From: Cytobacillus oceanisediminis
Lineage (GTDB): Bacteria; Bacillota; Bacilli; Bacillales; Cytobacillaceae
DNA length: 64,000 nt
Assembly (NCBI RefSeq): GCF_004366035.1
Contig: NZ_SOEE01000014.1
Location: 1-64,000 of the forward strand
Reading direction: 5' to 3'
Under the pieces are notes generated by a model. The model was not told the origin of the DNA and searched no databases. It was given only the letters and a program-made list of their open reading frames with translations. A program made the translations under genes and the position numbers. Positions 7,799 through 17,044 of the stretch are shown here, in pieces; the stretch's first letter is position 1; each line of letters begins with the position of its first letter.

Positions 7799-8200
7799 CT
7801 AACGAAGCCACTTAGTTGCTTTTATATCTGTTCCGGTTCCAGGATTGGAGTCAATTAAGAACTCATCCATTAACCGCTTCACACCCGGCAGGCCGGCTCC
7901 TAATCCCCCTGATGTCGAGAATCCGTCTTCCATTACTTGGCGTAAATCATTGATTCCAGGGCCGCTGTCTACCGCAACTATACGCAATCCCGCTTTTCCG
8001 CCGTCGTATATTTTTTCAATACAGACTTGCCCCTGTCCGGCGTATAAATATATATTCCGGGCAAGTTCACTAATGGCTGTAGTGATTCTAGCCTGGTCAA
8101 CTGTACCAAAACCAAGCTCTTTAGCAACATTCCGCCCAAGCTGGCGGGCTGCAACGATGTCCCATTCGTTTATGATTTTAACGCAGGATTGGTTTTCCAT
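7799..8200 (-). CDS. rsbT: RsbT, switch kinase of the stressosome
   Basis: A 133-residue GHKL kinase. The N box is SELARNIYLYAG and a G1-type box lies in VAVDSGPGI. It phosphorylates RsbS and RsbR upon stress and then leaves the stressosome to activate RsbU. A strong GGGGGAG precedes the ATG, 4 bases after the rsbS stop. Confidence 0.95.
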   Translation of the reverse strand: MENQSCVKIINEWDIVAARQLGRNVAKELGFGTVDQARITTAISELARNIYLYAGQGQVCIEKIYDGGKAGLRIVAVDSGPGINDLRQVMEDGFSTSGGLGAGLPGVKRLMDEFLIDSNPGTGTDIKATKWLR

Positions 8201-8204
8201 ACAG

Positions 8205-8567
8205 TTACTCCCCCAATTCCTGTTGTAATTTCTCCAAACCTTTTTCTAGATCTAATGCAGTAAGGACATCATCTAACCCAATACCTAACTCAATAAGCGT
8301 AATGGCTACGGCAGGCTGTATCCCGGTTATGACTACTTTTGCACCCATCAGTTTGGACATATTTATTACGTCGCCGAGAACTTTTGCGATGAATGAATCA
8401 ATAAAGTCAATGGATGTTAAATCAATCACAACTCCATTTGCGCTGGTCTCATGGATTTTATGGAGCAGATCCTCCTGAAACTGCAGAGCAGTCTGGTCAT
8501 CCAATTCCCACTGGATGGAGACTAATAGGCAATCGTTCAGTTTTAAAATTGGGATTCTCACTCTCAT
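8205..8567 (-). CDS. rsbS: RsbS, stressosome core STAS protein
   Basis: A 120-residue single STAS domain with the phosphorylatable serine in [11 protein letters not shown] (Ser58 here, Ser59 in B. subtilis). Forms the stressosome core with RsbR and traps RsbT until phosphorylated. The start codon overlaps the rsbRA stop as ATGA, with GGAGGGAG upstream. Confidence 0.95.
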   Translation of the reverse strand: MRVRIPILKLNDCLLVSIQWELDDQTALQFQEDLLHKIHETSANGVVIDLTSIDFIDSFIAKVLGDVINMSKLMGAKVVITGIQPAVAITLIELGIGLDDVLTALDLEKGLEKLQQELGE

Positions 8568-9397
8568 TCCACTCCCTCCACATTAACAATTTTGCGGCTG
8601 GTTAACTCAAGCGCCGCTTCTACACCCTTTTTCAAGGTATTCTTTGTAGTAAACTGATTTAAATCAATTCCCAAGTTTACAATGGTTTGGGCAATTTCCG
8701 GACGGATGCCTACAAGCATGCATTTCGCTCCGACAAGCCTTACAGCATCAGCTGCCTGTATGATATGATGGGCTACCATCGTATCAACAACCGGCACACC
8801 TGTTATATCAATAAGCACCACTTCTGAACGGTGTTTTACTACTCCATTTAAAAGGTTCTCCATAATCTGCTTCGCCCGCTCCGTATCAATTGTACCAACA
8901 AGAGGCATGACTGTAATTCCTTCGAATACAGGAATAAGCGGCGCAGAAAGTTCCTGAAGCGCAATTTTTTGAAGGGAAACAGTTCTTTCCCAAGTGCTTG
9001 AATACATATTTACCACTTCATTGACCATGGGAGTCATCCAGCTGTCAAACTCGTAAATGACTTTCATTTGGTTTTCCTGGGTGACAATCCCCGTTTCCTG
9101 CATGTCCTCAAACACAATTTTCCCGAAGGTTTGGAGACCTTTTGTCACAAAACTTAGCGGCCAGCCCAACCGTACGATTTTCTCAGAGAAATCACTCAAT
9201 TTTGAAGTGAATTCCTCATTTGAACTTTTTATATTTGAAATAATCAGGTCAATGAATTCCCGGCTTGTCCCGATAAATACCTGATCAGATACTACCTTTG
9301 TAACTCTTTCATCCGCATTTTCCTTTGTGGCATCAAGCCACTCATTGAATATGGAATCTTTGTTGTTTTGTATATAATTCAATATTGTGGAATTCAT
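8564..9397 (-). CDS. rsbRA: RsbRA, stressosome sensor/co-antagonist
   Basis: A 277-residue protein with an N-terminal non-haem globin-like helical domain (about 1-150) and a C-terminal STAS domain. The two RsbT phosphorylation sites correspond to Thr172 (GTIDTERA) and Thr206 ([11 protein letters not shown]), matching Thr171 and Thr205 of B. subtilis. It is the turret protein of the stressosome and the first gene of this operon. GGGAGGA precedes the ATG. The order mazEF-rsbRA-rsbS is as in B. subtilis. Confidence 0.95.
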   Translation of the reverse strand: MNSTILNYIQNNKDSIFNEWLDATKENADERVTKVVSDQVFIGTSREFIDLIISNIKSSNEEFTSKLSDFSEKIVRLGWPLSFVTKGLQTFGKIVFEDMQETGIVTQENQMKVIYEFDSWMTPMVNEVVNMYSSTWERTVSLQKIALQELSAPLIPVFEGITVMPLVGTIDTERAKQIMENLLNGVVKHRSEVVLIDITGVPVVDTMVAHHIIQAADAVRLVGAKCMLVGIRPEIAQTIVNLGIDLNQFTTKNTLKKGVEAALELTSRKIVNVEGVE

Positions 9398-9753
9398 TTG
9401 TTCCTCCCTATTTTAGCATATATCTATTATTAGCCTTCCAATTCCCCTTTATTGTACAGAAGGATAAAAAAATCTTCCTGTCCCGTATATATCAATTAAA
9501 TGATATCAGTGAATGCCAGTCAAATGATACCTATATGATGCCGAATGAATAAACTCCAATCTTTGGTTAATTCGACAATTTATAATTAAATCCCTTTTTT
9601 ACCTTCATAACTCAGCGGATTCACATCGAATTTTGAAGTGTATGCTCTATATGAAACGGGTATATTTACAAAACCAGTCAATTTTATATAATAAACGACT
9701 CTCTTTTTTACCCTCTTTATAAGAAACTAAACCTTTTTGCTGTATAAAAAAAT
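9398..9753. other. Intergenic gap upstream of rsbRA
   Basis: 356 bases of AT-rich sequence between the mazF terminator and rsbRA. It should hold the sigma-A promoter of the rsb operon, but I cannot point to a convincing -35/-10 pair. No ORF with a Shine-Dalgarno and no repeat was seen. Confidence 0.6.
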
Positions 9754-9779
9754 AAAAAACGCCCTTCAAAAGAGCGTTT
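9751..9779 (-). terminator. Terminator after mazF
   Basis: Stem AACGCCCT/AGAGCGTT with loop TCAAA, followed on the minus strand by a T run, immediately after the mazF stop codon. Confidence 0.85.
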
Positions 9780-9780
9780 G

Positions 9781-10131
9781 TTAAAATTCGATGAGGCCTA
9801 AGCTGATTTGCACGGCTTCATCCACTTTTTCCATCATTTCGTCATCGAGATGGGTTATTTTATCGGTTAAGCGTTGTTTATCAATTGTACGAATCTGTTC
9901 TAATAAGATGACCGAATCCCTTTCAAAACCATAACGCTTCGCATCAATTTCAACGTGAGTAGGCAGCTTCGCTTTTTGAATCTGAGCTGTGATTGCTGCA
10001 ACAATTACTGTGGGACTAAACCGATTCCCGATGTCGTTTTGGATGACAAGCACTGGACGGACGCCGCCTTGTTCTGAACCAACAACTGGGGATAGGTCTG
10101 CAAAATAAACGTCACCACGTTTGACAATCAA
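9781..10131 (-). CDS. mazF: MazF/EndoA (NdoA) mRNA interferase toxin
   Basis: A 116-residue PemK/MazF-fold endoribonuclease: [20 protein letters not shown] and RPVLVIQND at the N-terminus are the family signature. In B. subtilis EndoA cuts mRNA at UACAU and is neutralised by the upstream antitoxin. TTG start, with GGAGG 8 bases upstream. It follows the antitoxin gene by 4 bases. This pair is a fixed chromosomal module next to alr and rsb in Bacillus, so it is not a sign of a mobile element. Confidence 0.95.
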   Translation of the reverse strand: MIVKRGDVYFADLSPVVGSEQGGVRPVLVIQNDIGNRFSPTVIVAAITAQIQKAKLPTHVEIDAKRYGFERDSVILLEQIRTIDKQRLTDKITHLDDEMMEKVDEAVQISLGLIEF

Positions 10132-10135
10132 GGGA

Positions 10136-10417
10136 TTATCCTCCGCTTACTAGACGTTCAACTGTGTGTTCTGCCTCGTATTCCGCTTGAAATGCTTCAG
10201 ATGCAATCGTCAAATTTATTTTCGCCATCTCCATGTAGCCTCGTCTCATGGACTCGCGAATTTGTCTCTTTTTGCGTTCGCGCAAATACATTTTGGTTGC
10301 CTGATAAATGAATTCGCTCCGGTTAACGTTTTCCTGTTTTGCAAATCCGTCTAACTCGGTTAAAAGATGCTGCGGTAACTTCACCATTATCTCTGTTGTT
10401 GTGCTGGAATCAGACAC
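10136..10417 (-). CDS. mazE: MazE/EndoAI-type antitoxin (ribbon-helix-helix)
   Basis: A 93-residue antitoxin with an N-terminal ribbon-helix-helix DNA-binding domain ([19 protein letters not shown]) and a C-terminal toxin-binding tail. [13 protein letters not shown] and TVERLVSGG are shared with B. subtilis EndoAI as I recall it. The GTG start at 10415-10417 has GGAGGTG 7 bases upstream; the ATG two codons earlier is less well spaced. Likely represses its own operon, as family members do. Confidence 0.93.
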   Translation of the reverse strand: MSDSSTTTEIMVKLPQHLLTELDGFAKQENVNRSEFIYQATKMYLRERKKRQIRESMRRGYMEMAKINLTIASEAFQAEYEAEHTVERLVSGG

Positions 10418-10555
10418 AAACATACACCTCCACCATCACTACACACCATTTTTATATCTACCATTTTCAATATTACCATTAATAAAGCCCAATGCAAAGG
10501 GGATTCTTTAATTCTTCTGTATTATCGTCCAAAAAAATAGTATTTTATGCATGAT

Positions 10556-10812
10556 TTCAGAAAAGCGGAAGCGCCTTGTTCACCCCCGACAAGCACAAGA
10601 CGTGCCTCACAGAAAAGCGTTCTTTGCCTTTTTGGGAGGAATGCCCGAAATGTGGCGGCGACTGCTCAGGGACGACAAGCATAAGACGAGCCCTGCAAGA
10701 AGGTGTTCTTTCCTTCTGGAAGGGATTGGCTTATGTCTCGAGTACACCTAGGTGCCGAAACAAGACAAGCTTGTGACCTCGAGGGGGTAGGCGCTGAAGC
10801 TAGACAGTTAAC
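10556..10812. repeat. Interspersed repeat, long copy (mazE-alr gap)
   Basis: Starts AAAAGCGGAAGCGCCTTG and ends GGCGCTGAAGCTAGACAGTT. The outer AGCGCC and GGCGCT can pair. Inside are two CGACAAGCAYAAGACG blocks and GGCGACTGCTCAGGGACG. The copy at 57137-57338 shares the ends and these blocks. The ORFs that run through it lack Shine-Dalgarno sequences and are not called. The whole 10418-10917 gap otherwise holds only the upstream region of mazE and the 3' flank of alr. Confidence 0.7.
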
Positions 10813-10917
10813 TAACTTCAGAATTCATCATTCTTATCGTTTCAGAAAGCCGCCGCGCTTATTCCATCCCTTTTTCCGGACGATAGCTCAGCTGGGCAGC
10901 AAATAAAGTTTTTACGA

Positions 10918-12075
10918 TTATAACAGATAATTAATTCCCCCGATAATTTTACCATCTCTTTTATATATGCGCGGAACCCGGGAAGATACCATGCAGGTTA
11001 CTTCATAGTTGATGGTTTCAAGTTTTTCGGCTATTTCATCAACCGGAATCTTTTCTTTCCCCTGCTCGCCGATCAGGGTTACTTTTGTACCGACTGGCAT
11101 TTCATGCGGAAGCTTAATCATGCATTGATCCATACAAACTCTTCCAACAATTGGAACTCTCAATCCTTCAGCAAGAACCTCCTGCCCCTGAAGTTTTCGT
11201 ATCCAGCCGTCAGCATAGCCAATCGGCAAAGTTGCAATCCATTCATCTTCTTGTGCCTCATAAGTCGCACCATAGCTGACTTTCTCGCCTTTATGAAGCT
11301 TTTTCACATGAACAATAGAGGTATGGAGAGAAAAAGCTTCTTTCAGCTGGAAAGGAAGGTCTGGCTTAATTTCCATGGAAGGAGCCAGGCCGTACATACT
11401 GATCCCCATTCTGACAGCATTGAAGTGGGCTTTGGGAAATCTAAGACCCGCAGCGCTGTTGCTGGTATGGATGTACTTCGGCAAAATCTCCAGCCAGCTG
11501 GTCATTTCCTCAAATCTGCTCAACTGTTTTTCAAAATAAGCATTCTCCAATGAATCCGCTGTGGCGAAATGCGTAAACACCCCTTCAAGCAGAAAACGCT
11601 TGTCCTTTTTGATAACGCTCTCAATTCCCGCAAGCTCATCACGGCTTCGAATCCCCAGGCGTCCCATGCCTGTATCAAACTTTAAATGAATATTCAGGAC
11701 TTCTCCATCTTCCACATATTCGTATGCCTGTGATAGCCACTCCTTTTGAAAAACGGTCAGGGCAATATTCTTTGCCGCTGCTTCGCCTGCATGCTCCGGG
11801 CGGCTCGCTCCCATTACTAAAATCGGCGCTGCAATCTTTTTATTTCTCAATGCCATCGCCTCATCCAGGGTGGCAACAGCCAGAGAGGATGCGCCCGCCT
11901 GCAGGGCCGCTTCTGCCACAGCAGCATCTCCATGCCCATACCCATTTGCCTTCACAACCGCAATGACGTTTGTTCCTTCTTCTGCATGTTTTTTCATTGA
12001 CTCTACATTATATGAAATATGATCCAGATTTATCTCTGCCCAAGTGTCCCGGTACATTTTTGTTTGTTCATTCAT
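10918..12075 (-). CDS. alr: Alanine racemase
   Basis: About 385 residues of a fold-type III PLP enzyme that interconverts L- and D-alanine for peptidoglycan. The PLP lysine lies in [15 protein letters not shown] (Lys42). [11 protein letters not shown] and the C-terminal [19 protein letters not shown] are family signatures. The open frame extends upstream to 12165 without a Shine-Dalgarno. I start at ATG 12073-12075, which gives a length close to B. subtilis Alr (389), though its AAAGGA is rather distant; the start is uncertain by a few codons. Lies just upstream of mazEF, as in B. subtilis. Confidence 0.93.
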   Translation of the reverse strand: MNEQTKMYRDTWAEINLDHISYNVESMKKHAEEGTNVIAVVKANGYGHGDAAVAEAALQAGASSLAVATLDEAMALRNKKIAAPILVMGASRPEHAGEAAAKNIALTVFQKEWLSQAYEYVEDGEVLNIHLKFDTGMGRLGIRSRDELAGIESVIKKDKRFLLEGVFTHFATADSLENAYFEKQLSRFEEMTSWLEILPKYIHTSNSAAGLRFPKAHFNAVRMGISMYGLAPSMEIKPDLPFQLKEAFSLHTSIVHVKKLHKGEKVSYGATYEAQEDEWIATLPIGYADGWIRKLQGQEVLAEGLRVPIVGRVCMDQCMIKLPHEMPVGTKVTLIGEQGKEKIPVDEIAEKLETINYEVTCMVSSRVPRIYKRDGKIIGGINYLL

Positions 12076-12200
12076 CGATGCATTCACGTCCTTTAGCCAT
12101 TGCTTCTCTACATGTCGATTATCAAACTCGGGCAGAGGATTTGTCAAATGGTTATTTTTTATCAAAAGGCTTTGAAAGCTGATTCCTATGCCGGCAGCAT

Positions 12201-12228
12201 AAAAAAACAGGCCCCCTTCTGGGACCTG
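12201..12228 (-). terminator. Terminator after the ydcC-like lipoprotein gene
   Basis: Stem CAGG(C)CCC/GGGACCTG with loop TTCT, followed by seven T on the minus strand. Confidence 0.8.
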
Positions 12229-12243
12229 CTTTTTTCCGGTGAT

Positions 12244-13257
12244 TTATTTCACCATTTCTCCCTGTACAGTGCGGGCAATTTCGGACATTTCTTCAGGTGA
12301 TAAATCATTGGAAGCAATCATATAATCCACACCCTGGTAGGTCCAGGAAATGGTGTTGTCAGAAAGTGCACCTATAGTAAAGCCAAGGTCAACAGGCTCG
12401 CCTTTCACTGAAGTAACGACGGATGATGTCGGCATGACAGCGGCCTTTTCCTGCACAAGAGTGAAGGATTTTTCTCCATCGTACGTCAATACAACACGCT
12501 TGCCATCTTCTGTTTTAACTTCCTGCTCATCAACCAGCTTTACATCAGCCATATCCATCTGCGGATATTTTACAGCGAATTCCTGATCCTCCACCTCAGC
12601 CATCACCGGCACTTCGAGCTGGGCGCCCGTCATGTTCTTTTGCATGTCAAAATCTTTCTTATCGAAGCTGGCATTAAACTTTACATTTGAAAATTCTACT
12701 GTTACAAGTGCATTTTTATCAGGATCCATAACCTTCACACTGACTGGGGATAAATCGGACTTCTTGAGCTTGATTTCCTGGACAGGAAGCATCTGATTAT
12801 TTTGATAGCGTGTTTTTGTTTCAAACACATAATGATCTTTTGTAGCGGAGAACTTTGCTTCTTTATCCTCCATAATGTCCTTGACTAATGATTCATATAA
12901 ATAAGCCTGGCTGCTGTTCTGCGGCCAATCGCTCTGGAAACGGAAGCTCTTGTTCAGCGCAGGAGTGAGGACAAATACACCGTCATCGTTACGCAGAATC
13001 ATTTGGCTTTGTTCCTTTTGCGCGTTTTTCAGGTTCACCCGGTAAAAGTCAGGCTCCTTATGCCATACTTCTATTTCGTAGGTTTGCGGGTCAGTCCCCA
13101 TCTGCAGAGTCATCTTGGCCTCCGCCTTGTATCCTTTAACGTCTTCAAGCTTATTGTTAAGATCCTTTACGACGTCTTCCTGTGATTTAGTCCCACAGGC
13201 AGACAATGCAAGAACTACCAAAAGCCCGGCAAGCAGCATGAACCACTTTTTCTTCAT
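12244..13257 (-). CDS. ydcC: YdcC-like outer lipoprotein carrier (LolA-fold) lipoprotein
   Basis: A 337-residue lipoprotein. The signal peptide ends in LALSAC with the lipidated Cys21. The body has the LolA-like beta-sheet fold seen in YdcC and the clostridial germination protein GerS, and the C-terminus resembles DUF4367 (VDYMIASNDLSPEEMSEIA). In B. subtilis ydcC is reported as sporulation-controlled. The neighbours acpS (upstream) and alr (downstream) are conserved. The function is not settled. Confidence 0.85.
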   Translation of the reverse strand: MKKKWFMLLAGLLVVLALSACGTKSQEDVVKDLNNKLEDVKGYKAEAKMTLQMGTDPQTYEIEVWHKEPDFYRVNLKNAQKEQSQMILRNDDGVFVLTPALNKSFRFQSDWPQNSSQAYLYESLVKDIMEDKEAKFSATKDHYVFETKTRYQNNQMLPVQEIKLKKSDLSPVSVKVMDPDKNALVTVEFSNVKFNASFDKKDFDMQKNMTGAQLEVPVMAEVEDQEFAVKYPQMDMADVKLVDEQEVKTEDGKRVVLTYDGEKSFTLVQEKAAVMPTSSVVTSVKGEPVDLGFTIGALSDNTISWTYQGVDYMIASNDLSPEEMSEIARTVQGEMVK

Positions 13258-13402
13258 TCCTTCAGCCCCTTTGTCTCATTTCAGTGAGATCGGCCCAAAC
13301 TTCCGGCCTGTCTCTCCTATCGCATTATGAATATATGAGACAACCTTAGGGAATATGCTAGAAGGAATGACAAGCTTTTGAAATTCTTCAGCATGCCAAA
13401 TA

Positions 13403-13756
13403 TCAAGCTTTTTCTATAACCACCTGAGCCACCGCATATTCTCTGCTATGGGAAATCGACAAGTGTATCCCATCTTTAAATGGCTTCGAAATATAAGGCT
13501 TTCCCTTTTCATCCTTTTCAATTTCAATATCCTGAAAGGAAAGTTCTTCCCCAATCCCTGTGCCCCATGCCTTTGAAAAAGCTTCTTTTGCCGCGAACCT
13601 CCCGGCAAGATATTCAGCCCGTCTCTTTTCCGTCAAGCAGCGATAGCCATCCAGCTCTTTGGATGTCAAAATCCGTTCAGGAAACCGCTCCTGCCTGGCA
13701 ATAATTTTTCGTATGCGCTCCAGCTCTGCAATATCAATTCCAATACCGGAAATCAT
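13403..13756 (-). CDS. acpS: Holo-[acyl-carrier-protein] synthase
   Basis: 117 residues, the normal AcpS length. It transfers 4'-phosphopantetheine from CoA to the serine of acyl carrier protein. The Mg-binding [12 protein letters not shown] (Asp8) and [14 protein letters not shown] motifs are intact, and [16 protein letters not shown] closes the fold. About 145 bases upstream of the lipoprotein gene start. Confidence 0.96.
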   Translation of the reverse strand: MISGIGIDIAELERIRKIIARQERFPERILTSKELDGYRCLTEKRRAEYLAGRFAAKEAFSKAWGTGIGEELSFQDIEIEKDEKGKPYISKPFKDGIHLSISHSREYAVAQVVIEKA

Positions 13757-13920
13757 CTCTCATCTTCCTTCTATTTATATTATTCGCTGCATAAAGAATA
13801 CAGTAGAAGCAGTATTATGTACACATTATCAAGTGAATAAGTGCTATCACATGCTGAAAAACCGCTTTTCAGGCTATGATGTAGATACACGGTCCAACAA
13901 TTCAAGCACGGAGGAGAGCC

Positions 13921-14646
13921 ATGTTTACAAGAACGGAAAGCTTTAAGGAATTTATCCGCTACTACCCTGTTGTTTCTGCTATCATTTGTATCCATATGAT
14001 CATCTATCTATTAACAGTCATTCCCCTATTTCCAAATACACTTATTTTCGAAAAGCTTGCAGGCGTCAATTTATATATTGTTCAGGGTGAATACTGGCGG
14101 CTGCTGAGCCCAATCATACTGCACAGCGGTTTCCCCCATGTATTATTCAACAGCTTTTCTCTCGTTCTCTTCGGCCCTGCACTGGAACGATTGCTAGGAA
14201 AAACCAGATTCATTCTGCTTTACATCACTGCTGGTGCAGCAGCAAATATTGCAACACTGCTTCTTGAACCATTGACATATATTCATGTGGGCGCCAGTGG
14301 TGCGATCTTTGGCCTGTTCGGATACTTTGCGGCAATCATCGTATTCCGAAAAGAACTTTTATCCAGGGAAAACTCACAAATCATACTGACTATTACGATA
14401 ATCGGCGTAATCATGACCTTTCTGCAGCCAAACATTAATGTTACTGCCCATTTATTCGGCCTGCTTGCAGGTTTCCTGATTGGTGCGGCATCACTTGCCA
14501 AAGGCCGTACATCTTCTTCATCCAGCATAATTCGGCCCGGGGGTCTTTCCGGCATCAGGCCTTCATTAAAAGGTGTGCCTGCATCAAGGCTTGTTCTCTG
14601 GGGAGTCATTATCATTTTGGCTGTCTTGGGGATTTTATCCAGATAA
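13921..14646 (+). CDS. Rhomboid-family intramembrane serine protease
   Basis: A 241-residue membrane protein with six to seven TM segments. The catalytic serine is in GASGAIFG (Ser126) and the histidine in NVTAHLFGLLAG (His177). The loop HSGFPHVLFNSFS supplies the conserved His and Asn. Corresponds to YdcA of B. subtilis, which sits next to acpS. It is divergent from acpS and the start follows GGAGGAG. The substrate is unknown. Confidence 0.92.
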   Translation: MFTRTESFKEFIRYYPVVSAIICIHMIIYLLTVIPLFPNTLIFEKLAGVNLYIVQGEYWRLLSPIILHSGFPHVLFNSFSLVLFGPALERLLGKTRFILLYITAGAAANIATLLLEPLTYIHVGASGAIFGLFGYFAAIIVFRKELLSRENSQIILTITIIGVIMTFLQPNINVTAHLFGLLAGFLIGAASLAKGRTSSSSSIIRPGGLSGIRPSLKGVPASRLVLWGVIIILAVLGILSR

Positions 14647-14654
14647 TCCCAGCC

Positions 14655-14878
14655 CAAAAGCAGGAGTGCCTTGATCAGGTGAACTCCAACTAAAAACCGC
14701 CACGCCCTGCGGCAAACTTGAAGCCAGCAAGTCCTGCAGGCATAAGGCATCACGCAGGAAACCTCAAAGCAAGTTTGGACCCGCGATGCATCTCTGCCAA
14801 AGAGTTCCTTGTCCTGATTTCTGGAGTGATTTGGAGTATGCCCCGGGTGGCTAGGCACTGTGGCTGGATGCAGACAGC
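14655..14878. repeat. Interspersed repeat, diverged copy (rhomboid-ydbT gap)
   Basis: Begins AAAAGCAGGAGTGCCTTGAT and ends GGCACTGTGGCTGGATGCAG, the same end design as the copy at 10556-10812 with several substitutions. The middle carries GCAGGCATAAGGC, compare GACAAGCATAAGACG. Non-coding: the ORFs across it lack ribosome binding sites. Confidence 0.55.
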
Positions 14879-14923
14879 CTTTCCATAGAGTTTCACATTG
14901 ATCCACTTTATAGTTTCTTATAC

Positions 14924-14950
14924 AACAAAAAAAGCGCTCATGTGCGCTTT
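14924..14950 (-). terminator. Terminator overlapping the ydbT stop
   Basis: Stem AAAGCGC/GCGCTTT with loop TCATGT, then a T run on the minus strand. It overlaps the end of ydbT. Confidence 0.8.
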
Positions 14951-16407
14951 TCCTTTTTCAAATTACTTCTGTTTAATCCAGTATAAGAGTACCACTTATA
15001 AATAGCATACACTTCTTTCCGGTCAAGATCAGGAACCGTTCCGCCTGTCCCCCCAATCCCTGACATGGCTACAGCTTCTATGGTAGCCAGGCTGCGCTTT
15101 TTCTGAAAATAACTTTCGCTCATGGTGAGGGACTGTATTCGATTTCTTTTCATAAAGACAGTAGTCCTTACAATCCCCCGATATCTGAGAGCAAGCTGCT
15201 GAGAACTGATATCCCAGCCTGCATCCCTGTATTTGAGATATGACCATCCCAATGAAAGGATCAGCACCACTAAAGAAAAGTATCCCCATGGTCTGAAAAA
15301 GAGGAGCGGCACAGCCACAAAAGGCAGTACCCACAGAAACCCTCTCCATAAATAGCGGTTAAGCGCCCTTTTTGGAGCATTAAAAAATCCGGGCTGCAGT
15401 TCATAGTGGGACAAGTGGGGCTTTAACAGACCGGCAATCCGTGTTTTTTTCACAATCGGCAGAATCATAAGACGGGCGCTTTCATTGTCCTCAATGGAAC
15501 CTCCTGCACTTTCAATATAAACAGTCGCCAGGCCAAGTGGCTGTCTAAGCAGATTTTCCCTGAACTGAATTGCCTGGATGCGATTCAGCGGAATCGTCAT
15601 CTGCCTCTTTTCCAGCAGACCTCTTGTGACAATTAATTCCTTATCAGTCTTTATTAAAGTAAAATCGGCATATTTTAGCATACTGCCAATAAGAGCAATA
15701 AGCCAGGCAATAAAAAAGACAATGAAGACCAGGATACTCACAAATATAATTCCGTTGGCAATAAATCCCTCTAGCCCTGCAAACACTTTTTCATACGGAA
15801 TAATTTCTTCAAATTGAAAAACAAAAGCAAAAACCGCCGAAATAACAACACCTGCCCCGCCTGAAGTCGATGCCAGAAGGAGCAGCTCGCCAGGTGAAAT
15901 TTTAAAAATCACTTCCCGGTTCTGAAATGTGGTTTCCATTTCGGAAGGATTCTTTTTAGCTGCTGAAAATGCCTGTTGAATGACCGCTGCATCTTTTTTA
16001 GAAATAGCCGTCAATACCGCTTCTGCCTCACCAGCACCGCTTGAACCTGCTGTCTCCACCTTCATCTTCACAAGGCCAAAAGGCCTTTGCAGCAAACCTT
16101 CCGATAAGTCGAGACTTTGAATTCTTTCAAGCGGAATATACCTCTTCTTCCTTATCAGAACACCATACTCGATTCGAAGCTCGCCTTCTTCCAGTCTAAA
16201 AGTATATCTCCACCAGGTAAGGATCCCTATCATAAATACTGCGATTATGACCCCTAAAGACAGGACAAGCTGAACAATTTCCCCATTTCCTCCTCTGCTT
16301 CCAAAGACGACAAAAACAAGAAAGGGCACCAGCATTTCCTTTAGGTGTTTCAGGAAATTGGCTACCGCTGATATTGGGTGCAGCCGTTTCGGATTAGACA
16401 TCATCAT
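14938..16407 (-). CDS. ydbT: PH-domain membrane protein (YdbT)
   Basis: About 489 residues with several TM pairs and three bacterial PH (bPH2) domains. Each domain carries a repeated core: RYIPLERIQSLDLSEGLLQR, MTIPLNRIQAIQFRENLLRQ and VFMKRNRIQSLTMSESYFQK. With YdbS it forms the YdbST pair, reported to protect B. subtilis against the bacteriocin amyloliquecidin/amylolysin group. I place the start at ATG 16405-16407 (AAGGG upstream), overlapping ydbS by 14 bases. The protein family is firm and the immunity role is by homology only. Confidence 0.88.
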   Translation of the reverse strand: MMMSNPKRLHPISAVANFLKHLKEMLVPFLVFVVFGSRGGNGEIVQLVLSLGVIIAVFMIGILTWWRYTFRLEEGELRIEYGVLIRKKRYIPLERIQSLDLSEGLLQRPFGLVKMKVETAGSSGAGEAEAVLTAISKKDAAVIQQAFSAAKKNPSEMETTFQNREVIFKISPGELLLLASTSGGAGVVISAVFAFVFQFEEIIPYEKVFAGLEGFIANGIIFVSILVFIVFFIAWLIALIGSMLKYADFTLIKTDKELIVTRGLLEKRQMTIPLNRIQAIQFRENLLRQPLGLATVYIESAGGSIEDNESARLMILPIVKKTRIAGLLKPHLSHYELQPGFFNAPKRALNRYLWRGFLWVLPFVAVPLLFFRPWGYFSLVVLILSLGWSYLKYRDAGWDISSQQLALRYRGIVRTTVFMKRNRIQSLTMSESYFQKKRSLATIEAVAMSGIGGTGGTVPDLDRKEVYAIYKWYSYTGLNRSNLKKEKRT

Positions 16408-16873
16408 CTGCAGCCCTTGCCAGCAAGGAAATGAAAAAGCGCAGTTCCTCCGCTTCATCCACATCTAAGGCCGGTATTTCATGAACGGTTGCAGCCGTCG
16501 AGATGGTTACAGTTGCAAGACGATATTTACGCAATATCGGCCCTTGCCTGGTATCCACATGCTGCACCCGGATCATGGGAACAAGGGTCCTTTTAATAAC
16601 AAATATCCCGTGTTTAAGCTCTATTTCATTTTCCCGGACCTCATACCTCCATCTTTTCCACCTTAAAGAGGGGAAAGTCATGATGACTAGGTAAGCATAA
16701 GCTGAATAAAACATTAAGGAAGCTCCAATAACCCAAATAGGCCAATTAAACAGGAAAGCAGCAGCAATTGCTCCCCCTGATAACACAAAAGGAAAAACAG
16801 AGTGGACTGTGCCGGAGATTCTCCATGCAAGCAGCCCCCTTGCCGGTAACCTTTTATGCGGCTCTGTAATCAT
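16394..16873 (-). CDS. ydbS: PH-domain membrane protein (YdbS)
   Basis: A 159-residue protein with two TM helices (about 25-65) followed by one bPH2 domain (KRTLVPMIRVQHVDTRQGPI). It is the partner of YdbT and overlaps it. The two genes form an operon on the minus strand downstream of uvsE. The first residues MITEPHKRLPARGLLAWRIS resemble YdbS starts. Confidence 0.88.
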   Translation of the reverse strand: MITEPHKRLPARGLLAWRISGTVHSVFPFVLSGGAIAAAFLFNWPIWVIGASLMFYSAYAYLVIMTFPSLRWKRWRYEVRENEIELKHGIFVIKRTLVPMIRVQHVDTRQGPILRKYRLATVTISTAATVHEIPALDVDEAEELRFFISLLARAADDDV

Positions 16874-17044
16874 GCAGTACCCCCCGCAATACCAATATTA
16901 ATAGTCATTCAAACACGCCCAGAGTCAGTTCATCGCTCAGAACCTCATTCGCACATGGTGCGTTGACAGCTCTTTTCACTTCTATAAGTATACATGACAG
17001 AAAAAAGAAGTGTCTCCCTTTTATGAAAAAAGTGGGGGTACTAC

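Noticed and set aside
9781-10417. mazEF as a horizontally acquired defence or addiction module
   Set aside because: It is the fixed chromosomal EndoA locus between alr and rsbRA, found at the same place in B. subtilis.
10551-10906. Three overlapping 66-67-codon plus-strand frames
   Set aside because: They lie in the interspersed repeat, have no ribosome sites and their translations look like low-quality repeat sequence.
14283-14906. 207-codon minus-strand frame
   Set aside because: It is antisense to the rhomboid gene and extends into the diverged repeat; no ribosome site and atypical composition.
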